64,000 nt of DNA from an uncultured Anaerovibrio sp. (GTDB taxonomy: Bacteria > Bacillota > Negativicutes > Selenomonadales > Selenomonadaceae), in contig CAKPYV010000007.1 of assembly GCA_934203205.1 (NCBI GenBank), forward strand, positions 4,287 through 68,286, given 5' to 3'. The translations under genes were made by a program, and so were the position numbers. Below are positions 54,884-63,923 of this stretch, piece by piece. Position 1 is the first letter of the stretch. Each line of letters starts with the position of its first letter. A model generated the notes under the pieces. That model saw only the letters and a list, made by a program, of their open reading frames with translations. It searched no databases and was not told the DNA's origin.

Positions 54884-55534
54884 ATGGATTTCATCGGAAT
54901 TATTGCTCATTGGTTTGCCAGTGGTGGCTTGGTTATGTATGCATTGCTTTTGTGTTCAATACTTTCTCTTAGCATTATTATTGAGAGGTTCAGGTATTAT
55001 GGCAGTAAGAATGTGAAGTTGAAGCAATATATGGAAAATCTCCATGATGATATGCGTAAATATAGTGTTCATGAGCTTTATGTAAAATACAGAGGTAAGA
55101 CTACAGCAGCTGACATAGTAACTGCCGCTGGCTTTCGAGCTGTTATGCGGGGCAGGCATCCAGAGCGGGCAATGGAAAGTGCTGCTCAGCTGGAGGCTGC
55201 CAAGCTAAAAAAAGGCTTAGCGGTATTGGCTACCGTTGTTACCCTGTCTCCTATTTTGGGGCTGTTGGGGACTGTGTTGGGCATGATACAGTCCTTCAGC
55301 GTATTCAATCTTCAGCAGGGAGCACCTATGGCCATTACCGGCGGTGTTGGTGAGGCGCTGGTAGCTACTGCATCTGGCTTGGCTGTAGCCATTGTAGCCT
55401 TGGTAGGACATAGCTATTATGGCTATCGTCTGGATAATATGATGACAGGCATTGAACAGATAGGTGATACTATTATGGACAATCTAGCCAATCGCAATCA
55501 TGGCTCCTTGAAGGAGGAAGAAAAATGCGCCTGA
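54884..55534 (+). CDS. exbB: TonB-system proton channel protein ExbB
   Basis: A 216-residue MotA/TolQ/ExbB protein with three membrane helices (about 14-35, 110-135 and 155-180). The signature LSPILGLLGTVLGMIQSF and AITGGVGEALVATASGLAVA are present. With ExbD it uses the proton gradient to energise TonB. It starts a Fur-controlled cluster and overlaps exbD by 10 bases. Confidence 0.93.
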   Translation: MDFIGIIAHWFASGGLVMYALLLCSILSLSIIIERFRYYGSKNVKLKQYMENLHDDMRKYSVHELYVKYRGKTTAADIVTAAGFRAVMRGRHPERAMESAAQLEAAKLKKGLAVLATVVTLSPILGLLGTVLGMIQSFSVFNLQQGAPMAITGGVGEALVATASGLAVAIVALVGHSYYGYRLDNMMTGIEQIGDTIMDNLANRNHGSLKEEEKCA

Positions 55535-55923
55535 ACAGCAGTCGAGTGGAAAAAACACCTCAGTTAATGATTATTCCTATGATTGATATTATTTTTTTCC
55601 TCCTGGTGTTTTTTATGCTTAGTACCTTGTATATGACAGATCAGCAGGTAGTACCTGTAAATCTGCCACAGGCCGCCAGTGCTCAGACTGATGTAGTAAA
55701 ATCCCTGCAGGTTACAGTGGCCAAGGATGGAAAAATCTATCTAGGCAATCAGCCTATGGAGCTTAATCAGTTGGTGGTTCAGGTAAAGGAAGCCTCCAAA
55801 GGAGGCAATACAGCCTTGGTGCTGAGAGCTGATGGAGATGTAGATTATGCCAGCTTTATGTCAGTGCTGGATGAGCTAAAGAAAAGCGGTGTACAGCGTA
55901 TATCCTTGGCGGCTAAAAAGTAG
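55525..55923 (+). CDS. exbD: TonB-system protein ExbD
   Basis: A 132-residue protein with a single N-terminal membrane helix that carries the proton-relay Asp in IPMIDIIFFLLVFFML (about residue 22). A periplasmic ExbD domain follows (QVTVAKDGKIYLGNQPMEL). Its start lies inside exbB. Confidence 0.93.
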   Translation: MRLNSSRVEKTPQLMIIPMIDIIFFLLVFFMLSTLYMTDQQVVPVNLPQAASAQTDVVKSLQVTVAKDGKIYLGNQPMELNQLVVQVKEASKGGNTALVLRADGDVDYASFMSVLDELKKSGVQRISLAAKK

Positions 55924-55931
55924 GTGGGGTT

Positions 55932-56681
55932 ATGAGTGCAATAGCTATTATAAACAGAACTCTTAAACCATTGCCTTTATCCTGTTTGTGTCATGGTTTG
56001 ATTCTACTGCTAGTGGGCCTGTGGGGAAGCAGTTACCAGCCTGCATATAGTCAGGAGCCAGAAGCAGCTGTAGAATTTGAAATGACGGAACAGGAATTGG
56101 CTCAGGTAAAAGAAATTCAGCAGGTGGAGCCAGAGCCTATGTCTTTTCATTCTGGGGGGGCTGTGGAAAGCAATTATCATCAGCAGGCAGCTTCGGGCAG
56201 TCAGGCTTTGCTGGCTGCTGAGGAGGCGGTAGCTGGTGGGGATGGTGCGGTAGCTGCAGGTCAGGGAAATGTTCAGGCGGCGGAGGGAGAAAGTTCCTTT
56301 GCCGCGGGTCTTACTGGTAATGGCACAGGGGACACCTTGGGAGCGGATAATAATATTTCTACAGGCAGTACATCTGTGGCAGAAAGTCAGCCAGAGCCTA
56401 CGGAAAGTATTGGTGATATAGCTGGCAGATTTGCGGCCAGAGTGGAGGCTAACAAAAAGTATCCATCTATGGCTATCCGTATGGATCAGCAAGGAGTGGT
56501 AATGGTTTATGCCACCTTGTCCGCTGATGGCAATTTGTTGGACTGTGGTGTTAGCAGTTCCTCCGGGTATGATAACTTGGACAAGGCAGCTCTAAAGGCT
56601 GTAGCCAGCTCCTGTCCATTTAGCCACGGAGCCAATGGCAGTATTACCATTACTGTGCCTATACATTTTCAACTGGATTAG
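55932..56681 (+). CDS. tonB: Energy transducer TonB
   Basis: A 249-residue protein. The N-terminal membrane anchor (about 16-36) is followed by an acidic/Ala/Gly-rich periplasmic span instead of the usual Pro-Lys/Pro-Glu repeats. The C-terminal TonB domain (about 165-249) has NKKYPSMAIRMDQQGVVMVY and SSSGYDNLDKAALKAVASSC. It links ExbBD to the outer-membrane receptor encoded further on. Confidence 0.9.
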   Translation: MSAIAIINRTLKPLPLSCLCHGLILLLVGLWGSSYQPAYSQEPEAAVEFEMTEQELAQVKEIQQVEPEPMSFHSGGAVESNYHQQAASGSQALLAAEEAVAGGDGAVAAGQGNVQAAEGESSFAAGLTGNGTGDTLGADNNISTGSTSVAESQPEPTESIGDIAGRFAARVEANKKYPSMAIRMDQQGVVMVYATLSADGNLLDCGVSSSSGYDNLDKAALKAVASSCPFSHGANGSITITVPIHFQLD

Positions 56682-56738
56682 GGAATAAGGATTTGGGAAG
56701 CTATTTTATGGATGTAGTAATGAAAGGTATTGAAATTA

Positions 56739-57764
56739 GTGGAAGCGGTAATTAATAAGTTATATACGGAAAGAAATCCCAAAAGGTTGAAAAGACTTGG
56801 TGGTATAGGTGGCGGAATCTTGATCCTGCTTCTGGCTGTACTAATAGGTATTTCCTGTGGAATAGCGGATTTGTCCTGGCAGGAGTTAAAGGATGGTTTG
56901 TTTTTCGGTGTGCAGTCAGAGAATTATCGTATTGTTTATTTGATTCGTATGCCCAGAGTATTTTGTGGCATTTTAGCAGGCACTAATTTGGCCTTAGCTG
57001 GTTGTATTTTACAGGGAATTTTGCGAAATCCTCTGGCGGACCCAGGGATTATTGGGGTTACTGCCGGGGCTGGATTATTTGCCATGGTGATTATGATTAT
57101 TTTGCCAGAAATCACCAATTTGGTGCCAATAGCAGCTTTTATTGGGGCTATGGTGGCTGTGGCTATTGTATTTGCCCTAAGCTGGCAAAGGGGAGTACAG
57201 CCTTTGCGAATGATTTTGGCTGGGGTAGCTGTGGCAGCCTTCTTTGGTGGTGCTCAGACAGCCTTGATGGTATTTTATTCCGATAGAATCCAGAGTACGA
57301 TTAACTGGATGGCAGGTGGCTTTCAGGGGGCCTCCTGGAGCCATGTTTCCATGATTTTGCCCTATACCCTGCTGGGGTTGGCAGCCGTATTTTTTATCAG
57401 TCGTTGGCTGAATGCCCTGCAGCTTGGAGAAGATACTGCCAGAAGCATTGGACTGCCAGTTGAAAAGATACGCTTTGTGCTGTTAATATTAGCAGCACTG
57501 TTGGCAGCCTCTGCTGTAAGCGTGGCAGGTATGTTAGGCTTTGTGGGGCTGGTAATTCCACATATGGTGAGATTGGTAACAGGTTCAGATTTTGATTATC
57601 TTCTGCCTTGTTCCGCTATCTGGGGTGCAGCCTTTGTCAGCATGACAGATTCTGCTGCCCGCTTGGCCTTGGCTCCAATAGAAGTACCTGTAGGAGTGTT
57701 CATGTCCTTTTTCGGTGCACCCTTCTTTTTATATCTTTTGAAGAAAGGAATGAAAAGCTCATGA
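56739..57764 (+). CDS. Iron/heme/cobalamin ABC transporter permease (FecCD family)
   Basis: A 341-residue permease with about ten membrane helices. LIRMPRVFCGILAGTNLALA, GGILRNPLADPGIIGV-type sequence (here GILRNPLADPGIIGVTAGAG) and GFVGLVIPHMVRLVTGSD are diagnostic of BtuC/FecCD importers. A heme or siderophore substrate is inferred from the neighbours. GTG 56739 fits AAAGG at 56723-56727; TTG 56730 is in frame but very close to that site. It overlaps the ATPase by four bases. Confidence 0.9.
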   Translation: MEAVINKLYTERNPKRLKRLGGIGGGILILLLAVLIGISCGIADLSWQELKDGLFFGVQSENYRIVYLIRMPRVFCGILAGTNLALAGCILQGILRNPLADPGIIGVTAGAGLFAMVIMIILPEITNLVPIAAFIGAMVAVAIVFALSWQRGVQPLRMILAGVAVAAFFGGAQTALMVFYSDRIQSTINWMAGGFQGASWSHVSMILPYTLLGLAAVFFISRWLNALQLGEDTARSIGLPVEKIRFVLLILAALLAASAVSVAGMLGFVGLVIPHMVRLVTGSDFDYLLPCSAIWGAAFVSMTDSAARLALAPIEVPVGVFMSFFGAPFFLYLLKKGMKSS

Positions 57765-58567
57765 GTGACAAGAATGTAATCTTGGAGGCAAAACAGGTAC
57801 AGGCTGGTTATGGAGGCAAAATAATTATTCATGATGTAAGTCTGCAAATCCATCAGGGCGATGTGCTCTCCATTATTGGCCCTAATGGTTCCGGGAAATC
57901 TACTCTCCTAAAGGCTATGGCAAGGCTGCTGCCTATGTCCCAGGGGCAGGTATTGCTGCATGGACAGGATATACATTCCCTAAGTGAAAAGCAGATAGCC
58001 AGAGCGATGGCTGTAATGCCTCAAAGCATGGACTTTCCCGGGGATATTACAGTAAGAGAATTGGTTTCTCTAGGGAGATTACCCTACCGGGGCTTTTTTG
58101 ATGAATTTGGTTACAAGGATAAACAGGTAGTAGATAGAGTGCTAAGGCTAACTAATATGTTGGCATATCAGCATCGCAGTATTATGGCTCTTTCCGGTGG
58201 TGAAAGGCAGCGGGCCAGATTGGCTATGGCCTTGGCTCAGGAGCCGGAGCTTTTGCTGTTAGATGAACCTACCACTTATCTGGATATTCGTAATCAGCTG
58301 GATTTGATGCTTCTAGTGGGACAGCTTCACAGAGAACTGGGGTTGACAGTGGTTATGGTGCTCCATGATTTGAACCATGTGGCTAGATTCAGCAATCGGG
58401 TAGTAGCTGTGCAAAAAGGAAAAATTGTGGCTGATGGCTCAGTACAGGAGGTTTTCACAGAAAAGCTGATAGCAAGGCTCTATGGTGTGGAAAATACTAT
58501 TATGGAGCTGGAACAGTCAGGGCAAAGGCATTTGGTTTGCTTGCCACATAATGTTATAAGTGCTTAA
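57761..58567 (+). CDS. ABC transporter ATP-binding protein (FepC/HmuV type)
   Basis: A 268-residue ATPase of the iron-chelate/heme importer. Walker A is GPNGSGKST (40-48), the signature is LSGGERQRARLAMALAQEP, and Walker B is LLLLDEPTTYLDIRNQ. The H-loop lies in VLHDLNHVARF. The start ATGA overlaps the permease stop. It powers uptake of the ligand delivered by the substrate-binding protein at the end of the cluster. Confidence 0.93.
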   Translation: MSDKNVILEAKQVQAGYGGKIIIHDVSLQIHQGDVLSIIGPNGSGKSTLLKAMARLLPMSQGQVLLHGQDIHSLSEKQIARAMAVMPQSMDFPGDITVRELVSLGRLPYRGFFDEFGYKDKQVVDRVLRLTNMLAYQHRSIMALSGGERQRARLAMALAQEPELLLLDEPTTYLDIRNQLDLMLLVGQLHRELGLTVVMVLHDLNHVARFSNRVVAVQKGKIVADGSVQEVFTEKLIARLYGVENTIMELEQSGQRHLVCLPHNVISA

Positions 58568-58633
58568 ATATAAATAGAAAATTGGCAAGGGGAAATATCC
58601 CTATATTATGTATGATATTATTAGGAGGACTTT

Positions 58634-59149
58634 ATGAAAAGTATCGTTGTTGTATCAAGTTTGACAGGTAATACCTTGAAATTGGCCAGTGCTGTGGCCT
58701 ATGCCCTCAATAATAATGTAGAGGCCGTAAAAGTGGAGGAAAAGCCTGATGTTAGTGACTATGATTTGGTAGCTGTAGGCTGCTGGATTAATCGAGGAAC
58801 TGCTGACGATAAGGCCCAGGAGTTTATTAAAACCATTAAAGGTAAGAAGGTAGCTATCTTTGCTACTTTGGGAGCTTATCCTGATTCTGATCACGCTAAG
58901 AAATCCTTGGAAAATATTGCCGCTCTCTTTGATAGCAGTAATGAGGTGGTAGGTCAGTATATCTGTCAAGGCTCTGTTTCCTACAAAATGGTGGAAATGA
59001 TGACCAAAATGTTCCCAGCGGGACATCCTCATGCCATGACTGAGGAGCGTAAGGCCAGAATTCAGGAATCCTATAGTCATCCTGATAATCAGGATTTGTT
59101 AAAGGCAAGGGAGTATTTCACAGAGCTGAAAAATCGACTGGAGGGATAA
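58634..59149 (+). CDS. Flavodoxin-family protein, probable electron donor for heme degradation
   Basis: A 171-residue flavodoxin-fold protein. The FMN phosphate loop is SSLTGNTLKLASAVA (about 8-22), and YDLVAVGCWINRGTADDKA is the second FMN loop region. It has a C-terminal helical extension. AGGAGG precedes the ATG. It is one base ahead of the HutW-type gene, so it may feed electrons to that radical SAM enzyme; this is inference from context. Confidence 0.82.
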   Translation: MKSIVVVSSLTGNTLKLASAVAYALNNNVEAVKVEEKPDVSDYDLVAVGCWINRGTADDKAQEFIKTIKGKKVAIFATLGAYPDSDHAKKSLENIAALFDSSNEVVGQYICQGSVSYKMVEMMTKMFPAGHPHAMTEERKARIQESYSHPDNQDLLKAREYFTELKNRLEG

Positions 59150-59150
59150 T

Positions 59151-60572
59151 ATGACAGTTAGTTTGCAAGCTTATCTGGATAATCTCGAAGAGGAAAACTA
59201 TGAGCTAATGGTAGGGACTGGGGATAGCAATGCTCTGTCCTATGGCTTTACCAAGAAAAGAGCGGTGCATCCCGGGGTTAGCGGTCAGATGATACCTCCC
59301 CCTATGGCACCACAAAAATGGGTGGAACTGATGGAGCAAGAACCAGATATGTCCAAAAAACGCATGGTATATATTCATATTCCTTTTTGCAGTCATATCT
59401 GCCTTTATTGTGGCTTCTTTCAGAATTTCATCAATGAGGATAGGGAACAGCGCTATGTGGAAAGATTGCTCAAGGAGCTGGACATGGCCAAGGAGGATAA
59501 AATGCTTCAGGCTAAGCCTATGCAGTGTGTGTTCTTTGGGGGCGGTACGCCCAGCGCCCTATCTCCAGCCAATATTACCAAGGTATTGCAGAAGTTGAAG
59601 GAATGTATTCCTCTGACCAATGATTGTGAAATCACTATGGAGGCTCGTATTTACGATTTGCAAAAGGAGCGGATAGAGGCTTGGTTTGCCAACGGAGTAA
59701 ATCGGGTGTCCATTGGGGTTCAGTCCTTTGATACCAAAATTCGTCAGGCCAGTGGTCGTTTGGATACCAAGGAAACAGTAATGGACAGGTTGAAGTTGAT
59801 TAGCTCCTATGACCAGGCCTCCATTATTGTGGACATTATCTTTGGCTTGCCTGGGCAGACGCTGGAAAGCTTTATGGAGGATTTGGCTTGTATTGACAGC
59901 CTGCCTATTTCTGGTATGGATTTGTACCAGCTAAATCTTTTCGGTGGCAGTCCTATGGCCAAGGCTATTCAAAAGGGCAGTCTGCCTCCGGCAGCTACCA
60001 GAGCAGAGCAGGCCGTTATGTTTGCAGCAGCAGAAAAATGGCTTAATGACAGAGGTTATAAGAGATTGAGCAATTGTCACTGGGCCAAGGATATTCGAGA
60101 GCGGAGTATGTACAATATTCTGGCCAAGACCGGGGCAGATGTTTTTCCTTTTGGCTGTGGTGCTGGTGGTTTTGTAGGTCAGTACAGTACTATGCAGATG
60201 CGGGATTTGGAAAAATATATAACCATGATTGATGAGGGCAAAAAGCCTATTATGGTTATGAGTGGTAAATCTCCCTATGATGAGGTGCACAAGAAAATCA
60301 GTCAGAATATGGAACAGGGTTATTTGGATTTGCGGGGAATCACCGCTGAAAATCCAGAACTGGTTCAGTTGGAATATATTTTGAATATATGGCTGAAAAA
60401 TGGCCTGATGCGTAAGGGCGAGGTAATGTATTTTCAGACTCAGGCCGGGCGGTTCTGGCAGAATAATCTTACCCAGTCATTGCTGGAATGTTGTGAGTAT
60501 ATTTTGTCCCAGGGCAAGGTAAAGGAAGCTAAGCCCATGCAGGGCATGGATGGGAAGCATGTGTCGGCATAA
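59151..60572 (+). CDS. hutW: Anaerobic heme-degrading radical SAM methyltransferase (HutW/ChuW family)
   Basis: A 473-residue HemN-related radical SAM enzyme. The 4Fe-4S/SAM motif is C80-x3-C84-x2-C87 in IPFCSHICLYCGFF, and GGGTPSALSP and GVNRVSIGVQSFD are conserved. The C-terminal extension with FGCGAGGFVGQYS is typical of the ChuW/HutW group, which opens the heme ring without oxygen, releasing iron and forming anaerobilin. It differs from HemN by N- and C-terminal extensions and by its heme-uptake neighbours. Confidence 0.85.
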   Translation: MTVSLQAYLDNLEEENYELMVGTGDSNALSYGFTKKRAVHPGVSGQMIPPPMAPQKWVELMEQEPDMSKKRMVYIHIPFCSHICLYCGFFQNFINEDREQRYVERLLKELDMAKEDKMLQAKPMQCVFFGGGTPSALSPANITKVLQKLKECIPLTNDCEITMEARIYDLQKERIEAWFANGVNRVSIGVQSFDTKIRQASGRLDTKETVMDRLKLISSYDQASIIVDIIFGLPGQTLESFMEDLACIDSLPISGMDLYQLNLFGGSPMAKAIQKGSLPPAATRAEQAVMFAAAEKWLNDRGYKRLSNCHWAKDIRERSMYNILAKTGADVFPFGCGAGGFVGQYSTMQMRDLEKYITMIDEGKKPIMVMSGKSPYDEVHKKISQNMEQGYLDLRGITAENPELVQLEYILNIWLKNGLMRKGEVMYFQTQAGRFWQNNLTQSLLECCEYILSQGKVKEAKPMQGMDGKHVSA

Positions 60573-60671
60573 ACATAAATAGGGATAGATATTGCTTCTA
60601 AAAAAATATAGTCTAGTTTTCTGCGGCATATTGAGCGTAGCTTTTTATGCCGTAAAAAAATAACAGTGTAC

Positions 60672-60686
60672 TGATAATGATAATCA
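60672..60686. promoter_or_regulatory. Fur box upstream of the TonB-dependent receptor
   Basis: TGATAATGATAATCA matches the 7-1-7 Fur consensus at almost every position, 39 bases before the receptor ATG. TAAAAT at 60692-60697 could be the -10. Confidence 0.8.
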
Positions 60687-60725
60687 ATTCATAAAATATG
60701 TTTTCATAGGAAGGATTTTTGAGAG

Positions 60726-62723
60726 ATGATGCATAAGAGAAAAAAGTATTTTTTGACCTTGGCGGTAATTACTGCTTTGATGAATACCAGCTATGCCGGA
60801 GTGGCAGCTGCGGAGGAGGCAGATAGTCAGCAGGCAGTGGAGCAGGTTCAGACCAGGGATGTGGTGGTAACAGCTTCCCGTACTGAACAGCTGGTTAAGG
60901 AAGCACCAGCTGCTGTAGAGGTTATTACCAGAGAAGATTTGGACAAGATGGGAGCTGAGAACCTGGCTCAGGCGCTCCAGCTTGCTATTGGCATTGATGT
61001 TTCTGAAAATGGCATGGTAGGTAATTCTGTAGCCATTCGTGGTGCCAAGAGCAATCAGACCTTGATTATGGTGGATGGCATGCGTATTCGTACTGAGAAC
61101 ACAGACCAGACTGCTAACAACTATGAGCTGCAGCGCGTAAATATGGCAGATGTGGAGCGGATTGAGATTGTTCGTGGCGCCACCAGTTCCCTTTATGGTG
61201 CAGATGCCATGGGTGGTGTTATCAATATTATTACCAAAACCCCAGACAAGGCTTCCAAGTCTGTCTTTGCTGACTATACTACCAAGCAGGCAGATGTTGG
61301 CTTCCGGGTAGCTACAGGCCAGCTGGGCAAATGGGCTAGCAGTTTTAGCTACAAGCGCAGTGATGTACATCATTTGGACATTAATGGCAGTGGTACTCAA
61401 TATGGCACCAAGGATTATTTTAATGTAAAGACCAAATACAAAATTGATGATAAAAAATCCCTTAGCTTTTTCCTGGATTATATGAATGAAGATTTATATC
61501 TGGATAGTGATTTTACTTCCTATGACCACGACCGTACTAAATTTGGTTTTTCCTATGATGGAAAGGACAAAAAGGGTAAATATCAGCTGCGGGTTAATTA
61601 CAGTATCTTCAATAAAGATCAGAATACCAGAAAAAATGGTATCCTGACAGGTTGGGATGAATTGAAGTTCCGTACTCTTACCTTGGATGGACAGCGTTCC
61701 TATCAGCTGAATGATGAGCAACTGCTTACTATAGGTGGAGAAATTCGCAAGGAAAAATACGAAGGAACTCGTATAGGTGCTGGCGGTGACAATGTGCATA
61801 CTGTTACTAGAGAGGGTATCAGTCAGGACTATTCTGAAAAATCCACTACCTATTATGCAGCTTATATTCAGGATGAATGGCAGGTAGAAGAGAATTGGCT
61901 CATGATTCCTTCCATTCGCTTTGACCACAATAGCGCTTTTGGCAACAAGGTTACTTACAAGCTGGGCAACACCTACAAGCTTAGCGATAATACTAGATTG
62001 AAGTTCAATGTTGGTACAGCCTATAGAGCACCTACAGAGGCAGAGCTGTATATGAATTGGCATCATACCCCGGTATCTACTCCTGCCTTTAATATGAATG
62101 TCTATGTAACCGGCAATCCTAATTTGAAGCCTGAAACCTCCTATAATTTTGATTTTGGTCTGGAGGCAGAAAGCAAAAGCGGCAAATCCAGTGGTAAACT
62201 TACCTATTTCCACAGCAAATTTGATGATTTGATTAACAGCCAATCCACTACCACCAGAGTTCCAGGTTTCCCTGTAACTGTAAATGTAGTATCTCAGTAT
62301 GTAAATGTAGACAGCGCCGAGATTCAGGGAGCAGAGGCAGAGTTTAAGCAGAAGCTGGGCAAGAATTTTACCCTGCGCAGTACCTATACCTATACTGATG
62401 CCAAGGATGGCTATGGAGCAAGGCTGGAGGGGAGAGATAGACACAAGCTGTCCCTGCAGCTGAACTATGATGATGCCAAGACTGGCTGGAGTGGTTCTCT
62501 CTGGAATGATTGGCATGGAGATTATTGGGCTGTAGATGATAATGGCAATCTTGGCAACAATAGTGCCAGCATATTGAATTTTGTTGTTAGTAAGAAAATC
62601 GGCAATGGTGGCAGTGCTTATGTAGGTGTAAATAATATTATTGGCAAGGATGATGCCAATGCCTTTACTGTCTTTGGTCTTACTGGCCGAGTATGGCGGG
62701 CTGGCGTAAACTGGAATTTTTAA
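60726..62723 (+). CDS. TonB-dependent heme receptor
   Basis: A 665-residue outer-membrane receptor with signal peptide (about 1-29). The TonB box is DVVVTAS (45-51). The plug domain (about 60-165) has VEVITREDL and VERIEIVRGATSSLYGADAM. The 22-strand barrel ends WRAGVNWNF with the terminal Phe. The YRAP (from 433) ... HH (446-447) ... NPNL (about 464) arrangement is the heme-receptor FRAP/NPNL signature. It matches the HutW gene upstream and points to heme, not a siderophore. Confidence 0.9.
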   Translation: MMHKRKKYFLTLAVITALMNTSYAGVAAAEEADSQQAVEQVQTRDVVVTASRTEQLVKEAPAAVEVITREDLDKMGAENLAQALQLAIGIDVSENGMVGNSVAIRGAKSNQTLIMVDGMRIRTENTDQTANNYELQRVNMADVERIEIVRGATSSLYGADAMGGVINIITKTPDKASKSVFADYTTKQADVGFRVATGQLGKWASSFSYKRSDVHHLDINGSGTQYGTKDYFNVKTKYKIDDKKSLSFFLDYMNEDLYLDSDFTSYDHDRTKFGFSYDGKDKKGKYQLRVNYSIFNKDQNTRKNGILTGWDELKFRTLTLDGQRSYQLNDEQLLTIGGEIRKEKYEGTRIGAGGDNVHTVTREGISQDYSEKSTTYYAAYIQDEWQVEENWLMIPSIRFDHNSAFGNKVTYKLGNTYKLSDNTRLKFNVGTAYRAPTEAELYMNWHHTPVSTPAFNMNVYVTGNPNLKPETSYNFDFGLEAESKSGKSSGKLTYFHSKFDDLINSQSTTTRVPGFPVTVNVVSQYVNVDSAEIQGAEAEFKQKLGKNFTLRSTYTYTDAKDGYGARLEGRDRHKLSLQLNYDDAKTGWSGSLWNDWHGDYWAVDDNGNLGNNSASILNFVVSKKIGNGGSAYVGVNNIIGKDDANAFTVFGLTGRVWRAGVNWNF

Positions 62724-62735
62724 GGTGGTCTAAAA

Positions 62736-62767
62736 TGAGTAACTGCTAGATTTTTGGTAGTTACTCA
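62736..62767 (+). repeat. Intergenic hairpin between receptor and binding protein
   Basis: TGAGTAACTGCTA pairs with TGGTAGTTACTCA (two wobbles, 6-base loop). No T-run follows. It may protect the receptor mRNA or set the ratio of receptor to binding protein. Confidence 0.6.
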
Positions 62768-62786
62768 CTTAGAACAAAGGAGATGG

Positions 62787-63746
62787 ATGATGAAAAGAAA
62801 AATCGGCTTTGGTATTGCTATTCTGCTGGTGTTGGCGGCCATAGGCTTTTTGCTTATGGGGAGAGATATTGCTGGCAAGGGCAATGCCTCCCAGACTGGC
62901 AATCAGGTTCTGGTGGATAGCACTGGTCGGCAGGTAAATGTACCAGCCCATCCTCAGAGGGTAGTGATTCTTAATGCCTCCAATGTGGATTTATATGTGG
63001 CTGCTGGCGGTGGCGAAAATATTGTAGGCAAGGCTTCTTCGCCGACCTATTCTGAAGCAGTAAATCAGGCTACAGCCTCAGCTCAGGATGTGGGGATTAT
63101 TCACAGTCCTAATGTGGAGGCTATTGTAGCTCTCCAGCCGGATTTGGTTATTGGCACCAATGTGCCTTACCATCAGAATTTGATTCCTACATTGGAAAAA
63201 GCTGGCATACCTGTGTATATTAACAGCCTTAACAGCTTTGAGGATATTTACAATACCTTGGAGCTTTATGGCAGATTAACAGGACATAGTCAGCAGGCAG
63301 AGGAAAAAATCAATGCGATGAAATCTCAGCGGCAAGATTTGTTAGCTCAAATTCAGGGCAAAACTCCGCCCAAGAGTGTAATTATTTTTGGCAATCCAGA
63401 AAGCTTTAGCATGGCTACCAGGAAAACATTTACCGGCTCTTTGGTTGAACAGCTGGGGGGAGGCAATCTAGCCGATAATCTGGGCAAGGGAGATGCCTAC
63501 ATACCTTTAAGTATGGAGTTTTTGGCTACCCAGAATCCAGACGCCATTTTTGTGATTATGATGGGTAATCCTCAGACCATGCAGGAAAAACTCCGTACAG
63601 ATTTGGAAGCCAATCCAGCCTGGGCGGGCACCAATGCGGTAAAAAACAATCGAGTGCATATTTTGCCCTACAATCTCTTTACCGTAAATCCCGGCATTCA
63701 GGCTATAGAAGCCATGGAAACATTGGCTGATTATATGTACCCATAA
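62787..63746 (+). CDS. Heme/iron ABC transporter substrate-binding protein (class III, BtuF/FepB type)
   Basis: A 319-residue periplasmic binding protein. The N-terminus has a hydrophobic segment (about 6-24, GIAILLVLAAIGFLLMG) without a lipobox Cys, so it is probably anchored or cleaved as an ordinary signal. Two lobes joined by a long helix follow: VDSTGRQVNVPAHPQRVVIL, NVEAIVALQPDLVIGTN, then GGGNLADNLGKG and FTVNPGIQAIEAME. It would hand ligand to the FecCD permease encoded 5 kb upstream. AAAGGAG lies just before the two adjacent ATGs. Confidence 0.88.
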   Translation: MMKRKIGFGIAILLVLAAIGFLLMGRDIAGKGNASQTGNQVLVDSTGRQVNVPAHPQRVVILNASNVDLYVAAGGGENIVGKASSPTYSEAVNQATASAQDVGIIHSPNVEAIVALQPDLVIGTNVPYHQNLIPTLEKAGIPVYINSLNSFEDIYNTLELYGRLTGHSQQAEEKINAMKSQRQDLLAQIQGKTPPKSVIIFGNPESFSMATRKTFTGSLVEQLGGGNLADNLGKGDAYIPLSMEFLATQNPDAIFVIMMGNPQTMQEKLRTDLEANPAWAGTNAVKNNRVHILPYNLFTVNPGIQAIEAMETLADYMYP

Positions 63747-63781
63747 TATCCAGGAAATAAAATTAAATTGTCCTAGAATGA

Positions 63782-63821
63782 AAACACTAGCAGTCAGTTA
63801 CGATAACCACTGCTAGTGTTT
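63782..63821. terminator. Terminator of the heme/iron cluster
   Basis: AAACACTAGCAGT at 63782-63794 pairs perfectly with ACTGCTAGTGTTT at 63809-63821, with a 14-base loop. Confidence 0.8.
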
Positions 63822-63911
63822 GGTTAGATTTTATTCCTTGCTAAGGCTTTTCGAGGGTAGTTAGGCACCAATAACCCCACCGAGGAAAGTGCCCTCAACC
63901 TTCTCAAAGAA

Positions 63912-63923
63912 GTCCTATAGGAC
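63912..63923. repeat. 12-bp perfect palindrome next to repeat copy 3
   Basis: GTCCTATAGGAC is a perfect palindrome immediately before the third dispersed-repeat copy. It has no assigned function. Confidence 0.4.

Noticed and set aside
60624..60652. Terminator after hutW
   Set aside because: CGGCAT/ATGCCG can pair, but an A-run rather than a T-run follows, so it is not supported as an intrinsic terminator.
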